A stretch of DNA of 24,334 nt from Gallionellaceae bacterium UBA6222 (GTDB lineage Bacteria > Pseudomonadota > Gammaproteobacteria > Burkholderiales > Gallionellaceae). Location: NCBI GenBank assembly GCA_002421915.1, contig DISA01000069.1, forward strand, positions 229 to 24,562, written 5' to 3'. Each line of letters begins with the position of its first letter. The first letter of the stretch is position 1. The notes below the pieces were generated by a model that had not been told where the DNA came from, ran no database searches, and worked only from the letters and a program-made list of their open reading frames with translations. Below are positions 1 through 6,996 of the stretch, in pieces. The translations under genes and the position numbers were made by a program.

Positions 1-123
1 GGCGGCGCGGTCAAGGGCTTCAAGGAAGGGATGCGCAGCGAGGATGAGGCGGCGAAGAAGCTGCAGGATGACGATCGGGTGGTCGAGGGCGAAGCCAAAA
101 ATAAAACAGAACACAAGGCTTGA
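1..123 (+). CDS. tatA: TatA, C-terminal end (partial at window edge)
   Basis: Forty codons run open from the first base to a TGA. They encode a charged, Lys/Glu/Asp-rich tail with a Gly-Phe-Lys-Glu-Gly-Met-Arg stretch, as expected for the end of the amphipathic helix and the cytosolic tail of TatA. TatA oligomerises to form the conduit of the twin-arginine translocase, which exports folded proteins, including molybdoenzymes. The membrane helix lies outside the window, so the call rests on the tail plus the tatB and tatC genes that follow directly. Confidence 0.85.
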   Translation, partial: GGAVKGFKEGMRSEDEAAKKLQDDDRVVEGEAKNKTEHKA

Positions 124-147
124 GCCTGATGCGGCCGGAGTCTTTCG

Positions 148-507
148 ATGTTTGATATCGGATTTACAGAGATCCTGAGCATCATGGTTGTGGCGCTGGT
201 CGTGATCGGCCCCGAGCGCCTGCCCAAGGTCGCCCGTACCATGGGGCAATGGTGGGGGCGCCTCCAGCGCTACATCAACAAGGTCAAACAGGATGTCGGC
301 AACAGTATCGAACTGGAAGAATTGCGCGAGATAGAGCACAAAGCCAAAGCCAATACCGCAGCACTGGAACGTTCGGTGCGGGAGGCCGCTGGCGGTATCA
401 CCGGCAACCTGGCCACGCTGGAAAAAGAGCTCGAGCGCCCCGACGAAGATCGGGAACAGACCGTTCCCGCGCCATCGCAGCCCATCCCTCCGCCCGACCG
501 TCCATGA
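148..507 (+). CDS. tatB: Sec-independent translocase subunit TatB
   Basis: The 119-residue protein has one N-terminal membrane helix (about residues 5-20), with the conserved polar Glu8 near its start. A Gly21-Pro22 hinge and the motif GPERLP (21-26) follow, then a long amphipathic helix and a Pro-rich tail. TatB forms the twin-arginine signal-peptide receptor with TatC in the inner membrane. The ATG at 148 has a GGAG-like ribosome site about 8 bases upstream, 24 bases after the tatA stop. The stop overlaps the tatC start in ATGA, so the two are probably translationally coupled. Length and motifs are normal for the family. Confidence 0.95.
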   Translation: MFDIGFTEILSIMVVALVVIGPERLPKVARTMGQWWGRLQRYINKVKQDVGNSIELEELREIEHKAKANTAALERSVREAAGGITGNLATLEKELERPDEDREQTVPAPSQPIPPPDRP

Positions 508-1235
508 GTGAGAATCACTCCATCGTCGCTCATCTGATTGAGTTGCGCGCCCGCCTTACCCGCAGCCTGCTCGGCATCCTGGTCGTTTTTCTGTGCCTGT
601 TTCCCTGGGCGGCGGATTTGTATGCCCTGCTGGCGCAGCCCTTGCTTGCCAAGTTGCCGCAGGGCACACAAATGATCGCGACCGATGTCACCACACCATT
701 TTTTGTGCCGGTCAAAGTTACTTTGATGGCCGCGTTTCTGTTGGCGCTGCCTTATGTGCTGCTGCAGGTCTGGCGCTTTGTCGCACCCGGTTTGTATGCC
801 AACGAGAAACGCTTTTTGCTGCCCATGATTCTGGCCAGCCTGGTGTTGTTCGCCGCGGGTATGGCGTTCGCCTATTTTGTAGTGTTTCCGGCGGTGTTTA
901 GTTTTGTTATTGCCAGCGCACCGCAGGGGGTTGCGGTGATGACCGATATCGACAAATACCTCAGCTTTGCCCTGGGTATGTTCCTCGCCTTTGGTGTCTC
1001 GTTTCAGGTGCCGGTCGTCGTGGTTGTGCTGGCGCATCTTGGTATGGTGACACCCGCCAAGCTGCGCGAGGCGCGCCCCTATGTCATTGTTGGCGCTTTT
1101 GTTGTGGGTGCGATTCTGACCCCGCCGGATGTCATCTCCCAATTCCTGCTGGCGGTGCCGATGTGGCTGCTGTACGAGATGGGGGTGCTGGTTGCTGACA
1201 GGATGCCTGACAGGAAACAGGAACAGGCGGAATGA
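504..1235 (+). CDS. tatC: Sec-independent translocase subunit TatC
   Basis: The 243-residue protein has six predicted membrane segments. The cytosolic N-terminus holds HLIELR (10-15). The APGLYANEKR loop (94-103) carries the Glu (E101) that corresponds to the signal-peptide-binding Glu103 of E. coli, and TPPD (206-209) is present. TatC is the primary receptor for twin-arginine signal peptides. The ATG at 504 is chosen because it overlaps the tatB stop (ATGA) and because the protein then begins at the usual family position; the open frame extends further upstream. Its own stop overlaps the moaA start in another ATGA, tying the translocase to cofactor synthesis. Confidence 0.96.
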   Translation: MSENHSIVAHLIELRARLTRSLLGILVVFLCLFPWAADLYALLAQPLLAKLPQGTQMIATDVTTPFFVPVKVTLMAAFLLALPYVLLQVWRFVAPGLYANEKRFLLPMILASLVLFAAGMAFAYFVVFPAVFSFVIASAPQGVAVMTDIDKYLSFALGMFLAFGVSFQVPVVVVVLAHLGMVTPAKLREARPYVIVGAFVVGAILTPPDVISQFLLAVPMWLLYEMGVLVADRMPDRKQEQAE

Positions 1236-2332
1236 AAACCTTTCGGATTGCCATGCCCGGTCACACCGCACAGGATTATCGCAAGCTGGACGTGGCGCAA
1301 GATTACGCGCTGCCCCTGCGTGACACTTTGCGGCGTCCGCTGCGCGACCTGCGCATTTCTGTCACCGACCGCTGTAACCTGCGCTGCACCTATTGCATGC
1401 CGCGCGAAATATTCGACGCAAACCACACTTTTCTGCCGCGTGCGGAGCTGCTCACCTTTGAGGAGACCGAGCATATGGCGCGCCTGTTTATCCAGCTTGG
1501 GGTGCGGAAAATTCGCCTAACCGGGGGTGAACCACTGTTGCGGCGCGGGGTCGAACGGCTGATCGAAAAACTCGCCCGTCTCAATACCAGCGAGGGCAAA
1601 CCGGTCGAGATTGCGCTTACCACCAATGCGGTGCTGCTGTCCAAGAAAGCCCGTGCCTTGAAAGATGCCGGGCTGGCACGGCTCACAGTCAGCCTCGATA
1701 GCTTGTGTGGCAACACCTTTCAGCGCATGAGTGATACCGACATTCCTGTCAGCACCGTTCTGGACGGCATTGCAGCCGCGCAGGCAGCCGGTTTTGAACA
1801 GATCAAGATTAACATGGTGGTCAAGCGCGGGGTCAACGACCGTGACATCCTGCCGATGGCGGCGCACTTTCGCCACAGCGGTATGGTGTTGCGCTTCATT
1901 GAATTCATGGATGTCGGTAGCAGCAACAGCTGGCGCATGGATGAGGTCGTGCCGGCGGGCGAGATTCTCGATCGTATCGCGGTGCACTATCCGCTGCGGG
2001 CGATCGGTGCAGACTATGCGGGAGAAGTGGCCACACGCTGGTGCTACGCCGATGGTGCGGGTGAGATCGGCATTATCGCCGCCGTTACTCAATCCTTCTG
2101 CCATGAATGTACCCGTGTCCGTCTGGCGACAGATGGCAGGCTCTATACCTGTCTATTCGCGGAGCATGGACTGGATTTGCGCACTCCGTTGCGTGCGGGA
2201 GCGGGCGACCAGGTGCTGCTCAATCTGCTTGCGGAAGGATGGGGGCAACGCGCCGACCGCTATTCCGAATTGCGCCACCTGTCGGGCGCCCACTCTTCCG
2301 CCAAAATTGAGATGTCGTATATCGGTGGTTGA
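1232..2332 (+). CDS. moaA: GTP 3',8-cyclase MoaA (radical SAM)
   Basis: MoaA catalyses the first step of molybdenum cofactor synthesis, converting GTP to 3',8-cyclo-7,8-dihydro-GTP with two 4Fe-4S clusters. The radical-SAM triad is Cys48, Cys52 and Cys55 (CNLRCTYC). The SAM-contacting TGGEPLLR is at 97-104. The C-terminal cluster is Cys290, Cys293 and Cys307 with the family spacing C-x2-C-x13-C, and the protein ends in the required Gly-Gly. At 366 residues it is about 24 residues longer at the N-terminus than E. coli MoaA. An alternative ATG lies at 1253, but the one at 1232 overlaps the tatC stop, so I prefer it. The gene converges on moeB with 8 bases between the two stops. Confidence 0.97.
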   Translation: MKTFRIAMPGHTAQDYRKLDVAQDYALPLRDTLRRPLRDLRISVTDRCNLRCTYCMPREIFDANHTFLPRAELLTFEETEHMARLFIQLGVRKIRLTGGEPLLRRGVERLIEKLARLNTSEGKPVEIALTTNAVLLSKKARALKDAGLARLTVSLDSLCGNTFQRMSDTDIPVSTVLDGIAAAQAAGFEQIKINMVVKRGVNDRDILPMAAHFRHSGMVLRFIEFMDVGSSNSWRMDEVVPAGEILDRIAVHYPLRAIGADYAGEVATRWCYADGAGEIGIIAAVTQSFCHECTRVRLATDGRLYTCLFAEHGLDLRTPLRAGAGDQVLLNLLAEGWGQRADRYSELRHLSGAHSSAKIEMSYIGG

Positions 2333-2340
2333 AACAGGGG

Positions 2341-3090
2341 TCATGTGTTGCCGCAAATCGGGCAGGCGGGATCCCTGCCCAGGCGTGTCTGCAGGACATT
2401 CATGTTCAGTGCATCAATGCTGATCAGTTTGCCGTGTAACCCCCGTTTTATGTCCATCAGTAACTTCAGTGCCTCGCCCGCCTGCATGGCACCGATGATG
2501 CCGACCAGCGGCGCGAACACGCCAGTGGTGGCGCAACGCAGTTCGGCCGACTGAAGATCTTCGGGGAATAGGCAGTTGTAGCACGGCGCATCGTCGCGGC
2601 GAAAATCGAACACCGCGACCTGTCCGTGGAACTGGATTGCTGCGCCCGACACCAGCGGTTTTTTTAGTGCAAAACAGGTGCGGTTGACGGCGTAACGTGT
2701 GGCGAAATTGTCGCTGCAATCAAGCACCACATCACTGTCAGCGACCAGCGCATGCAGTTCTTTTGTGTCTGGGCGGAAAGGCAGTGCGATGCACTCGACA
2801 TCCGGATTGATGTCCTGCAGCAGATTTTGTGCCGATGCGACTTTTGCTTGCCCGATACAGGAAGTGCGATGGATGATCTGGCGTTGCAAATTGCTTAACT
2901 CGACCGCATCGTCGTCGCAAAGTATGAGTCGTCCAACACCGCTGGCGACAAGGTACAGCGCGGCAGGCGAACCCAATCCGCCCATGCCGAGGATGAGCAC
3001 TCTCGCATCCCGCAGCTGCTGTTGCCCCGCAATGCCGATTTCTTCGAGCAGGATGTGGCGGCTATAACGTAACAGTTGCTGGTCGTTCAT
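2341..3090 (-). CDS. moeB: Molybdopterin-synthase adenylyltransferase MoeB (ThiF/HesA family)
   Basis: This E1-like enzyme adenylates the C-terminal Gly-Gly of MoaD so that sulfur can be loaded. The 249-residue protein has the nucleotide loop GMGGLGSP (35-42), the Arg of NLQRQ (67-71), the DCSDN motif (124-128) and two zinc-binding pairs, Cys170/Cys173 and Cys243/Cys246. Cys186 sits where ThiF and MoeB proteins carry their conserved cysteine. The start at 3090 gives the typical MNDQQLLRYSRHILL opening. The gene lies on the strand opposite to the rest of the Moco block, between moaA and moaC. In organisms with only one such enzyme it can also serve ThiS in thiamine synthesis, which this window cannot decide. 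Confidence 0.93.
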   Translation of the reverse strand: MNDQQLLRYSRHILLEEIGIAGQQQLRDARVLILGMGGLGSPAALYLVASGVGRLILCDDDAVELSNLQRQIIHRTSCIGQAKVASAQNLLQDINPDVECIALPFRPDTKELHALVADSDVVLDCSDNFATRYAVNRTCFALKKPLVSGAAIQFHGQVAVFDFRRDDAPCYNCLFPEDLQSAELRCATTGVFAPLVGIIGAMQAGEALKLLMDIKRGLHGKLISIDALNMNVLQTRLGRDPACPICGNT

Positions 3091-3157
3091 GGCTGTCGAA
3101 GGCGTGGGTCTGGGGTGGGAATTCAGATGGACTTGAGGAGTGTTGCGTGATGGCGCG

Positions 3158-3163
3158 ACTATA
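3158..3163 (-). promoter_or_regulatory. Possible sigma70 -10 box for moeB
   Basis: Read on the minus strand this is TATAGT, which would start transcription near 3151 and give a leader of about 60 bases before the moeB ATG. The sequence 17 bases upstream (CTCGTT) is a poor -35 box, so the call is tentative. The 175-base gap between moeB and moaC (3091-3265) holds this signal and the moaC promoter; I saw no riboswitch-like structure. Confidence 0.35.
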
Positions 3164-3199
3164 CCATTCCGTACGAAAATAACGAGGGGTGGACATTGG

Positions 3200-3229
3200 C
3201 TGACGCTGCATTGTGCCGCGCTGTAAAAT
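3200..3229 (+). promoter_or_regulatory. Probable sigma70 promoter for the moaC operon
   Basis: CTGACG (3200-3205, 4 of 6 to consensus) and TAAAAT (3224-3229, 5 of 6) are separated by 18 bases. Transcription would start near 3236, about 30 bases before the moaC ATG. A promoter is expected here because the opposing moeB gene separates moaC from moaA. Confidence 0.5.
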
Positions 3230-3265
3230 CGGCGCAATCTATCACCGCAGATTGAAAGTGACAGC

Positions 3266-3766
3266 ATGAAGGATTTAACCCATTTTTCAGATGCAGGCCG
3301 CGCGCGCATGGTCGATGTGTCGGCCAAGTCCGGAACCGCGCGCGTCGCCATCGCCAGCGGTGTGCTGCGCATGCAGCCCGCCACGCTGGAACGCATCCGG
3401 GCGGGCGGTATCGCCAAGGGCGATGTGCTGACCGTGGCCGATGTGGGCGCGGTGATGGCGGCCAAACACACGCCGGACATCATTCCCATGTGTCATCCGA
3501 TCATGCTGACGGGCGTGGATATCGCGTTCAGCGAAGTGCCGGAGGCGGACAGCGAAGGCTGTGTCGGCATCAAAGTGCTGGCCACGGCGACCTGCAGCGG
3601 GCAGACCGGCGTCGAGATGGAAGCGCTGTGCGCTGCCAATGTGGCGCTGCTCACCATCTACGACATGTGCAAGGCAATCGACCGTGGCATGCGCATCGAG
3701 AATGTGCAGTTGGAAGAGAAACGCGGCGGCAAGAGCGGTATCTGGCAACGGGGGGTGAACAGATGA
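3266..3766 (+). CDS. moaC: Cyclic pyranopterin monophosphate synthase MoaC
   Basis: MoaC converts the MoaA product to cyclic pyranopterin monophosphate. The 166-residue protein shows the expected active-site set: Lys51 (KGDVL), Lys67, His77 in MCHPIM, the TGVEMEAL stretch (115-121, with Glu117 and Glu119), and YDMCKA (132-137) with Asp133 and Lys136. The last two match E. coli Asp128 and Lys131, shifted by a short insertion. The start at 3266 has only a weak purine-rich ribosome site. The stop overlaps the moaD start (ATGA). It is the first gene of a plus-strand run that reaches mobA with no intergenic space. Confidence 0.97.
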   Translation: MKDLTHFSDAGRARMVDVSAKSGTARVAIASGVLRMQPATLERIRAGGIAKGDVLTVADVGAVMAAKHTPDIIPMCHPIMLTGVDIAFSEVPEADSEGCVGIKVLATATCSGQTGVEMEALCAANVALLTIYDMCKAIDRGMRIENVQLEEKRGGKSGIWQRGVNR

Positions 3767-4002
3767 TCAGGGTAGTATTTTTCGGGCCGGTGGCGGACCG
3801 GATAGGCAGCAATCAGTTGCGGGCCGATTTCCATGCCGGCATGACGTTGCAACAACTGCGCGATGGCTTGGCCGCACAGCATGCGCGCGCGTTCGAGATC
3901 GTCAGCATGATGGCGGTGAACGGCGAACATGTGCGCGACCTCGCGTTGCCGCTGGCGGACAACAGTGAAGTGGCTTTCATGGCCAAGTTTTCGGGAGGTT
4001 AA
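3763..4002 (+). CDS. moaD: Molybdopterin synthase small subunit MoaD
   Basis: This 79-residue ubiquitin-fold protein ends in Phe-Ser-Gly-Gly. The terminal Gly-Gly is adenylated by MoeB, then thiocarboxylated, and it donates sulfur to form the dithiolene. The start at 3763 overlaps the moaC stop (ATGA), and the stop codon is followed immediately by the moaE ATG. This fits the 2:2 MoaD-MoaE complex, whose subunits are normally made together. Many longer upstream codons are open in this frame, but they only shadow moaC. Confidence 0.95.
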   Translation: MIRVVFFGPVADRIGSNQLRADFHAGMTLQQLRDGLAAQHARAFEIVSMMAVNGEHVRDLALPLADNSEVAFMAKFSGG

Positions 4003-4428
4003 ATGAAAGAAGCAGTCCGCATTCAAACGGAAGATTTCTCGCAGGATGAAGAAATCGCGGCACTTAAGGGCAGATCCCGACGCATGGGCGGCATCGGCAC
4101 CTTTCTGGGCTGCGCGCGCGATTTTTCCGAAGGGCGTGACGTCAGCGAGATTAGCTTCGATGCCTACGGCAGCATGGCGCTTTCCGAAATGCGCAAACTG
4201 CGCGAGGAAGCCATCGCCCAATTCGGCCTGCTGGACGCGCGCATCGTGCACCGCATCGGCACCGTGCAGGGCGGCGACAACATCGTGTTCATCGCCACCG
4301 GCGCGGAGCACCGCGTCGCCGCGCTGGAGGCCTGCCGCTGGATCATCGACGAGTTAAAACAGCGCGTGCCGATCTGGAAAAAGGAGGTCACACCGCAGGG
4401 AGATGCCTGGGTGGTGCCGCATCCATGA
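4003..4428 (+). CDS. moaE: Molybdopterin synthase catalytic subunit MoaE
   Basis: MoaE inserts two sulfurs from MoaD thiocarboxylate into cyclic pyranopterin monophosphate, giving molybdopterin. The 141-residue protein keeps the two catalytic lysines at the E. coli positions, Lys119 and Lys126 (in PIWKKE), together with His103-Arg104. The region usually read as Glu-x-Tyr is Asp53-Ala-Tyr55 here. Its ATG abuts the moaD stop with no gap, and its own stop overlaps the mobB start (ATGA). It is of normal length and not fused to MoaD. Confidence 0.96.
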   Translation: MKEAVRIQTEDFSQDEEIAALKGRSRRMGGIGTFLGCARDFSEGRDVSEISFDAYGSMALSEMRKLREEAIAQFGLLDARIVHRIGTVQGGDNIVFIATGAEHRVAALEACRWIIDELKQRVPIWKKEVTPQGDAWVVPHP

Positions 4429-4916
4429 AGCCGCGCGTCATTTCCGTCGTCGGCCATTCCGGTGCGGGCAAGACCACCCTGGTGGAAAAACTGATTCGCG
4501 AGTTGACCGGGCAAGGCGTGAAAGTCGCCACCATCAAACACGCGCATCACAAGGTGGTGCTGGATACGCCGGGCAAGGACAGCTTCCGCTACAAGGAGGC
4601 GGGTGCGGTGATGAGCATGTTGCTTACCCGTGATGTGCTGCAATTGATCGCCGACGCGAAAGCAGAGCGCGAACCGGAGCAACTGGCGCAACGCTTTCTG
4701 GGCGAGGCGGATCTGGTGCTGGCGGAGGGTTTTTCGCTCGGCGGCGGGGCCAAGATCGAAGTGCTGCGGCGCGCCTGCGCCAAACCGCCGCGCTGCCTAG
4801 TCGAGGACGGGCTCATCGCCATCGTCACCGACATGGGCGAGGTTTACCCGCAGCTGCCGCATTTCGGGCTGGATGACATTGCCTCCATCGTGCGCTTTAT
4901 CCTCGAATTGAAATGA
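4425..4916 (+). CDS. mobB: Molybdopterin-guanine dinucleotide biosynthesis protein MobB
   Basis: This 163-residue P-loop GTPase has Walker A GHSGAGKTT (10-18) and the family signature DTPGKDS (47-53). MobB binds GTP and is thought to assist MobA in making or delivering bis-MGD; it is accessory in E. coli. It overlaps moaE upstream and mobA downstream by four bases each, so the three genes form one coupled unit. Confidence 0.95.
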   Translation: MKPRVISVVGHSGAGKTTLVEKLIRELTGQGVKVATIKHAHHKVVLDTPGKDSFRYKEAGAVMSMLLTRDVLQLIADAKAEREPEQLAQRFLGEADLVLAEGFSLGGGAKIEVLRRACAKPPRCLVEDGLIAIVTDMGEVYPQLPHFGLDDIASIVRFILELK

Positions 4917-5509
4917 TTGAAAATTGCAGCGCGCTGATTCTGGCGGGGGGGGGGTCGCGGCGCATGGGGCAGGATAAAGCCAATCTGCTGCTGGGAGAGG
5001 AAACGCTACTGCAAAGTGTAGCCGCTACGCTGCAACCCATGTTTGCCGAAGTTATCATCAGCGTGCGCCAACCCCGTTCCGAGATCGACCTGCCGCAAGT
5101 CTGCGATGATCCCGCGTACAGCGGACCGTTGGCCGGACTGGCAGCCGGATTGGAACGCGCGACCACGCCGTGGATATTTGTGCTGGCCTGCGACATGCCG
5201 TTCATCACCCCGGTGCTCATCGGGCATCTGGCGCAGTTTCGCAACGATTGCCAGGCGGTCGTGCCGCGGGTCGGCGGTCATCCGCAACCGCTGGCTGCGT
5301 TCTATGCCAGGGAATGCCTGGGCGAGGTACAAAAGTTGTTGCGCGGCAGCGGCAAGCACAGCCTGCGCGCACTGCTCGACCGTTTGCCGGTGTGCTACGT
5401 GGATGAGGCGCAGATGGTGGCGGCCGACCCGCAACTGCGGGGTTTTTCTGATCTGGATACACCGCAGGATGTGGCGCAGGCAATGAACCGGCTGCAAGGT
5501 GGTTTTTAA
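4913..5509 (+). CDS. mobA: Molybdenum cofactor guanylyltransferase MobA
   Basis: MobA transfers GMP from GTP to Mo-molybdopterin, giving the guanine dinucleotide form that DMSO-reductase-family enzymes (nitrate reductases, formate dehydrogenases) require. The 198-residue protein opens with the nucleotide loop LAGGGSRRMGQDK (10-22). It also has GPLAGL (71-76) and the metal-binding Asp94 in ACDMPF. The codons for Ala11-Gly14 contain ten consecutive G (4945-4954). The current length of the run keeps the frame open, but a one-base change would end the protein early. The start overlaps the mobB stop. Confidence 0.96.
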   Translation: MIENCSALILAGGGSRRMGQDKANLLLGEETLLQSVAATLQPMFAEVIISVRQPRSEIDLPQVCDDPAYSGPLAGLAAGLERATTPWIFVLACDMPFITPVLIGHLAQFRNDCQAVVPRVGGHPQPLAAFYARECLGEVQKLLRGSGKHSLRALLDRLPVCYVDEAQMVAADPQLRGFSDLDTPQDVAQAMNRLQGGF

Positions 5510-5529
5510 CCCGGTGACGGGAAATTTTT
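5510..5529 (+). terminator. Possible weak terminator or stem-loop after mobA
   Basis: CCCG-GTGA-CGGG (5510-5521) can form a four-base-pair stem with a GNRA-type tetraloop. It is followed by AAA and five T (5525-5529). The stem is short for an intrinsic terminator, and moeA starts only 25 bases later, so it may attenuate rather than stop transcription. Confidence 0.3.
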
Positions 5530-5554
5530 GAATCAAGGAAAAGGAAACCGGACA

Positions 5555-6910
5555 ATGAAGCATCTGCAGGCAAGCGAAGCGCTACACATCATCCTTGAGG
5601 CGGTGAGGACGCCGGGCACGGAGCAGGCAAGATTGGAACAGGCGCTGGGGCGGGTGCTGGCGCAGGACATTCGCGCCAACCGCGACCTGCCGCCCTGTGA
5701 TGTGTCGGCGATGGACGGTTTTGCCGTGCGCAGCGCGGACGTGGCGAATGCGCCGGTTATCCTGGAAATTATCGAAGACATCAGGGCGGGCGACATGCCG
5801 CGTAATACCCTTGCCGCCGGGCAATGCGCGCGCATCATGACCGGCGCACCTGTTCCGCCTGGCGCGGATGCGGTGATCCGCGTGGAAGATACACAAGAGA
5901 TTTCGGCGAGCGTGGTGCAAATCAACAAGGCAGTCAAGCCGGGTAATGACATGCGCCTGCGCGGGGAAAACATGTTCATCGGAGATGTGGTGCTGACCGC
6001 CGGAACGGAAATCACACCGGGGGTGATCGGTGTGCTGGCGACAGTGAAGGCGGCGCAGTTTGCAGTGTATCGCCGCCCGCGCGTGGCGATCCTGTCCACC
6101 GGCAATGAGCTGGAAGCGATGGATGAACCCGTCGATCCGAACAAGATTCCCGATGCCAACAGCTATGCACTGATGGCGCAAGTGCAGGCACTCGGCATTG
6201 AGCCGGTGTTGCTCGGCATCGCGCGCGATGACCCGCTTGAGTTGGAACAATATTTGTGGCGCGGGCTGGAATATGACGTATTGCTGGTGTCCGGTGGCAC
6301 CTCAGTCGGTGTGCACGACTACGTGCGCCCGACCATCGAGAAGCTGGGTGTGATAATGAAGTTCTGGCGCGTGGCGATCCGCCCCGGCCATCCGCTCGCG
6401 TTCGGCATGCTGCCTCCGACCAAAGTGCCGCAGGTGGATGCAGTGCAAGGCGCGAGCCGCGAGCCGACGCAGGCATATCTTGAAGATAGACAAGGAGGCG
6501 AACAACGAGTAACGCCGCAATGCGCCGCCTGCGGCACTTTGGTGTTTGGACTGCCGGGGAACCCTGTGTCCAGCATGGTGTGCGTGGAAGAATTTGTCGC
6601 CCCTGCCCTGCGTCGCATGATGGGCAACCCGCGCCTGTACCGGCGCACCGTCACGGCGCGCGTGGCACACGAGGTAAAATTCTGTCCCGGCCGCACAGAG
6701 TTCATCCGCGTGCAACTGACGCGCGACGAGGCCGGTTACATCGCCAGCGCAACCGGCACGCAGAGCAGTGGCGTATTGCTGTCGATGGCCAGAGCCGACG
6801 GCCTGCTGGTGGTGCCGGCGAACAGCACAGGGCTGGCGGCAGGCGCGCAGGTCATTGTGCAATTGCTGGATGGTACGGCGTTCCAGGACGAGATAGGATT
6901 CAGCGAATAA
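5555..6910 (+). CDS. moeA: Molybdopterin molybdenumtransferase MoeA with a 41-codon insertion
   Basis: MoeA inserts molybdate into adenylylated molybdopterin, releasing AMP. The 451-residue protein shows the usual landmarks: SAMDGFAV (51-58), MTGAPVPPGAD (95-105), SGGTSVG (246-252) and LPGNPVS (333-339). The start at 5555 has an AGGAAA ribosome site; a TTG 27 bases upstream in frame is less likely. Family members have about 400-410 residues. The extra length lies between AFG (282-284) and FGLPGNP, where about 41 residues are coded by a palindromic element (6420-6542) using codons unlike the rest (AGA, GGA, CGA, GTA). Removing the element would leave the reading frame intact and restore near-normal spacing. 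Whether the enzyme still works is unknown, but the frame is open to the end. Confidence 0.93.
   Translation: MKHLQASEALHIILEAVRTPGTEQARLEQALGRVLAQDIRANRDLPPCDVSAMDGFAVRSADVANAPVILEIIEDIRAGDMPRNTLAAGQCARIMTGAPVPPGADAVIRVEDTQEISASVVQINKAVKPGNDMRLRGENMFIGDVVLTAGTEITPGVIGVLATVKAAQFAVYRRPRVAILSTGNELEAMDEPVDPNKIPDANSYALMAQVQALGIEPVLLGIARDDPLELEQYLWRGLEYDVLLVSGGTSVGVHDYVRPTIEKLGVIMKFWRVAIRPGHPLAFGMLPPTKVPQVDAVQGASREPTQAYLEDRQGGEQRVTPQCAACGTLVFGLPGNPVSSMVCVEEFVAPALRRMMGNPRLYRRTVTARVAHEVKFCPGRTEFIRVQLTRDEAGYIASATGTQSSGVLLSMARADGLLVVPANSTGLAAGAQVIVQLLDGTAFQDEIGFSE
6420..6542 (+). repeat. Palindromic element inserted in frame in moeA
   Basis: The ends are an inverted repeat. CCAAAGTGCCGCAGGTGG (6420-6437) matches the reverse complement of 6525-6542 at 17 of 18 bases, and weaker pairing continues about 8 bases inward on each side. 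The middle holds TATCTT-G-AAGATA (6476-6488). The span is 123 bases, exactly 41 codons, with no stop in the moeA frame. I saw no clear target-site duplication. The architecture recalls in-frame palindromic elements such as those of Rickettsia, but I do not claim membership in that family. Confidence 0.75.
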
Positions 6911-6917
6911 AATGTAG

Positions 6918-6961
6918 GTCGGGATTTATCCCGACAGCAGAGCGTCAGGCTGAAGCCTGAC
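6918..6961. repeat. Two tandem 18-base palindromes between moeA and mog
   Basis: GTCGGGATTTATCCCGAC (6918-6935) and GTCAGGCTGAAGCCTGAC (6944-6961) each consist of perfect 8-base arms around 2 bases, and they are separated by 8 bases. They share the GTC...GAC ends. They fill most of the 86-base gap between the moeA stop and the mog start. The look is that of dispersed intergenic palindromes; a role in mRNA stability or termination is possible but not shown. Confidence 0.7.
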
Positions 6962-6996
6962 CTGCGATTGCGGTGGAACTTTGTAGAGGATTTTGT

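Noticed and set aside
249..503. Extended N-terminus for tatC from an upstream ATG
   Set aside because: This part is tatB read in another frame; TatC proteins begin close to HLIELR, which fits the start at 504.
3091..3489. Extended N-terminus for moeB
   Set aside because: The added residues are antisense to moaC and its promoter; MoeB proteins start at the MNDQQLLRYSRH segment.
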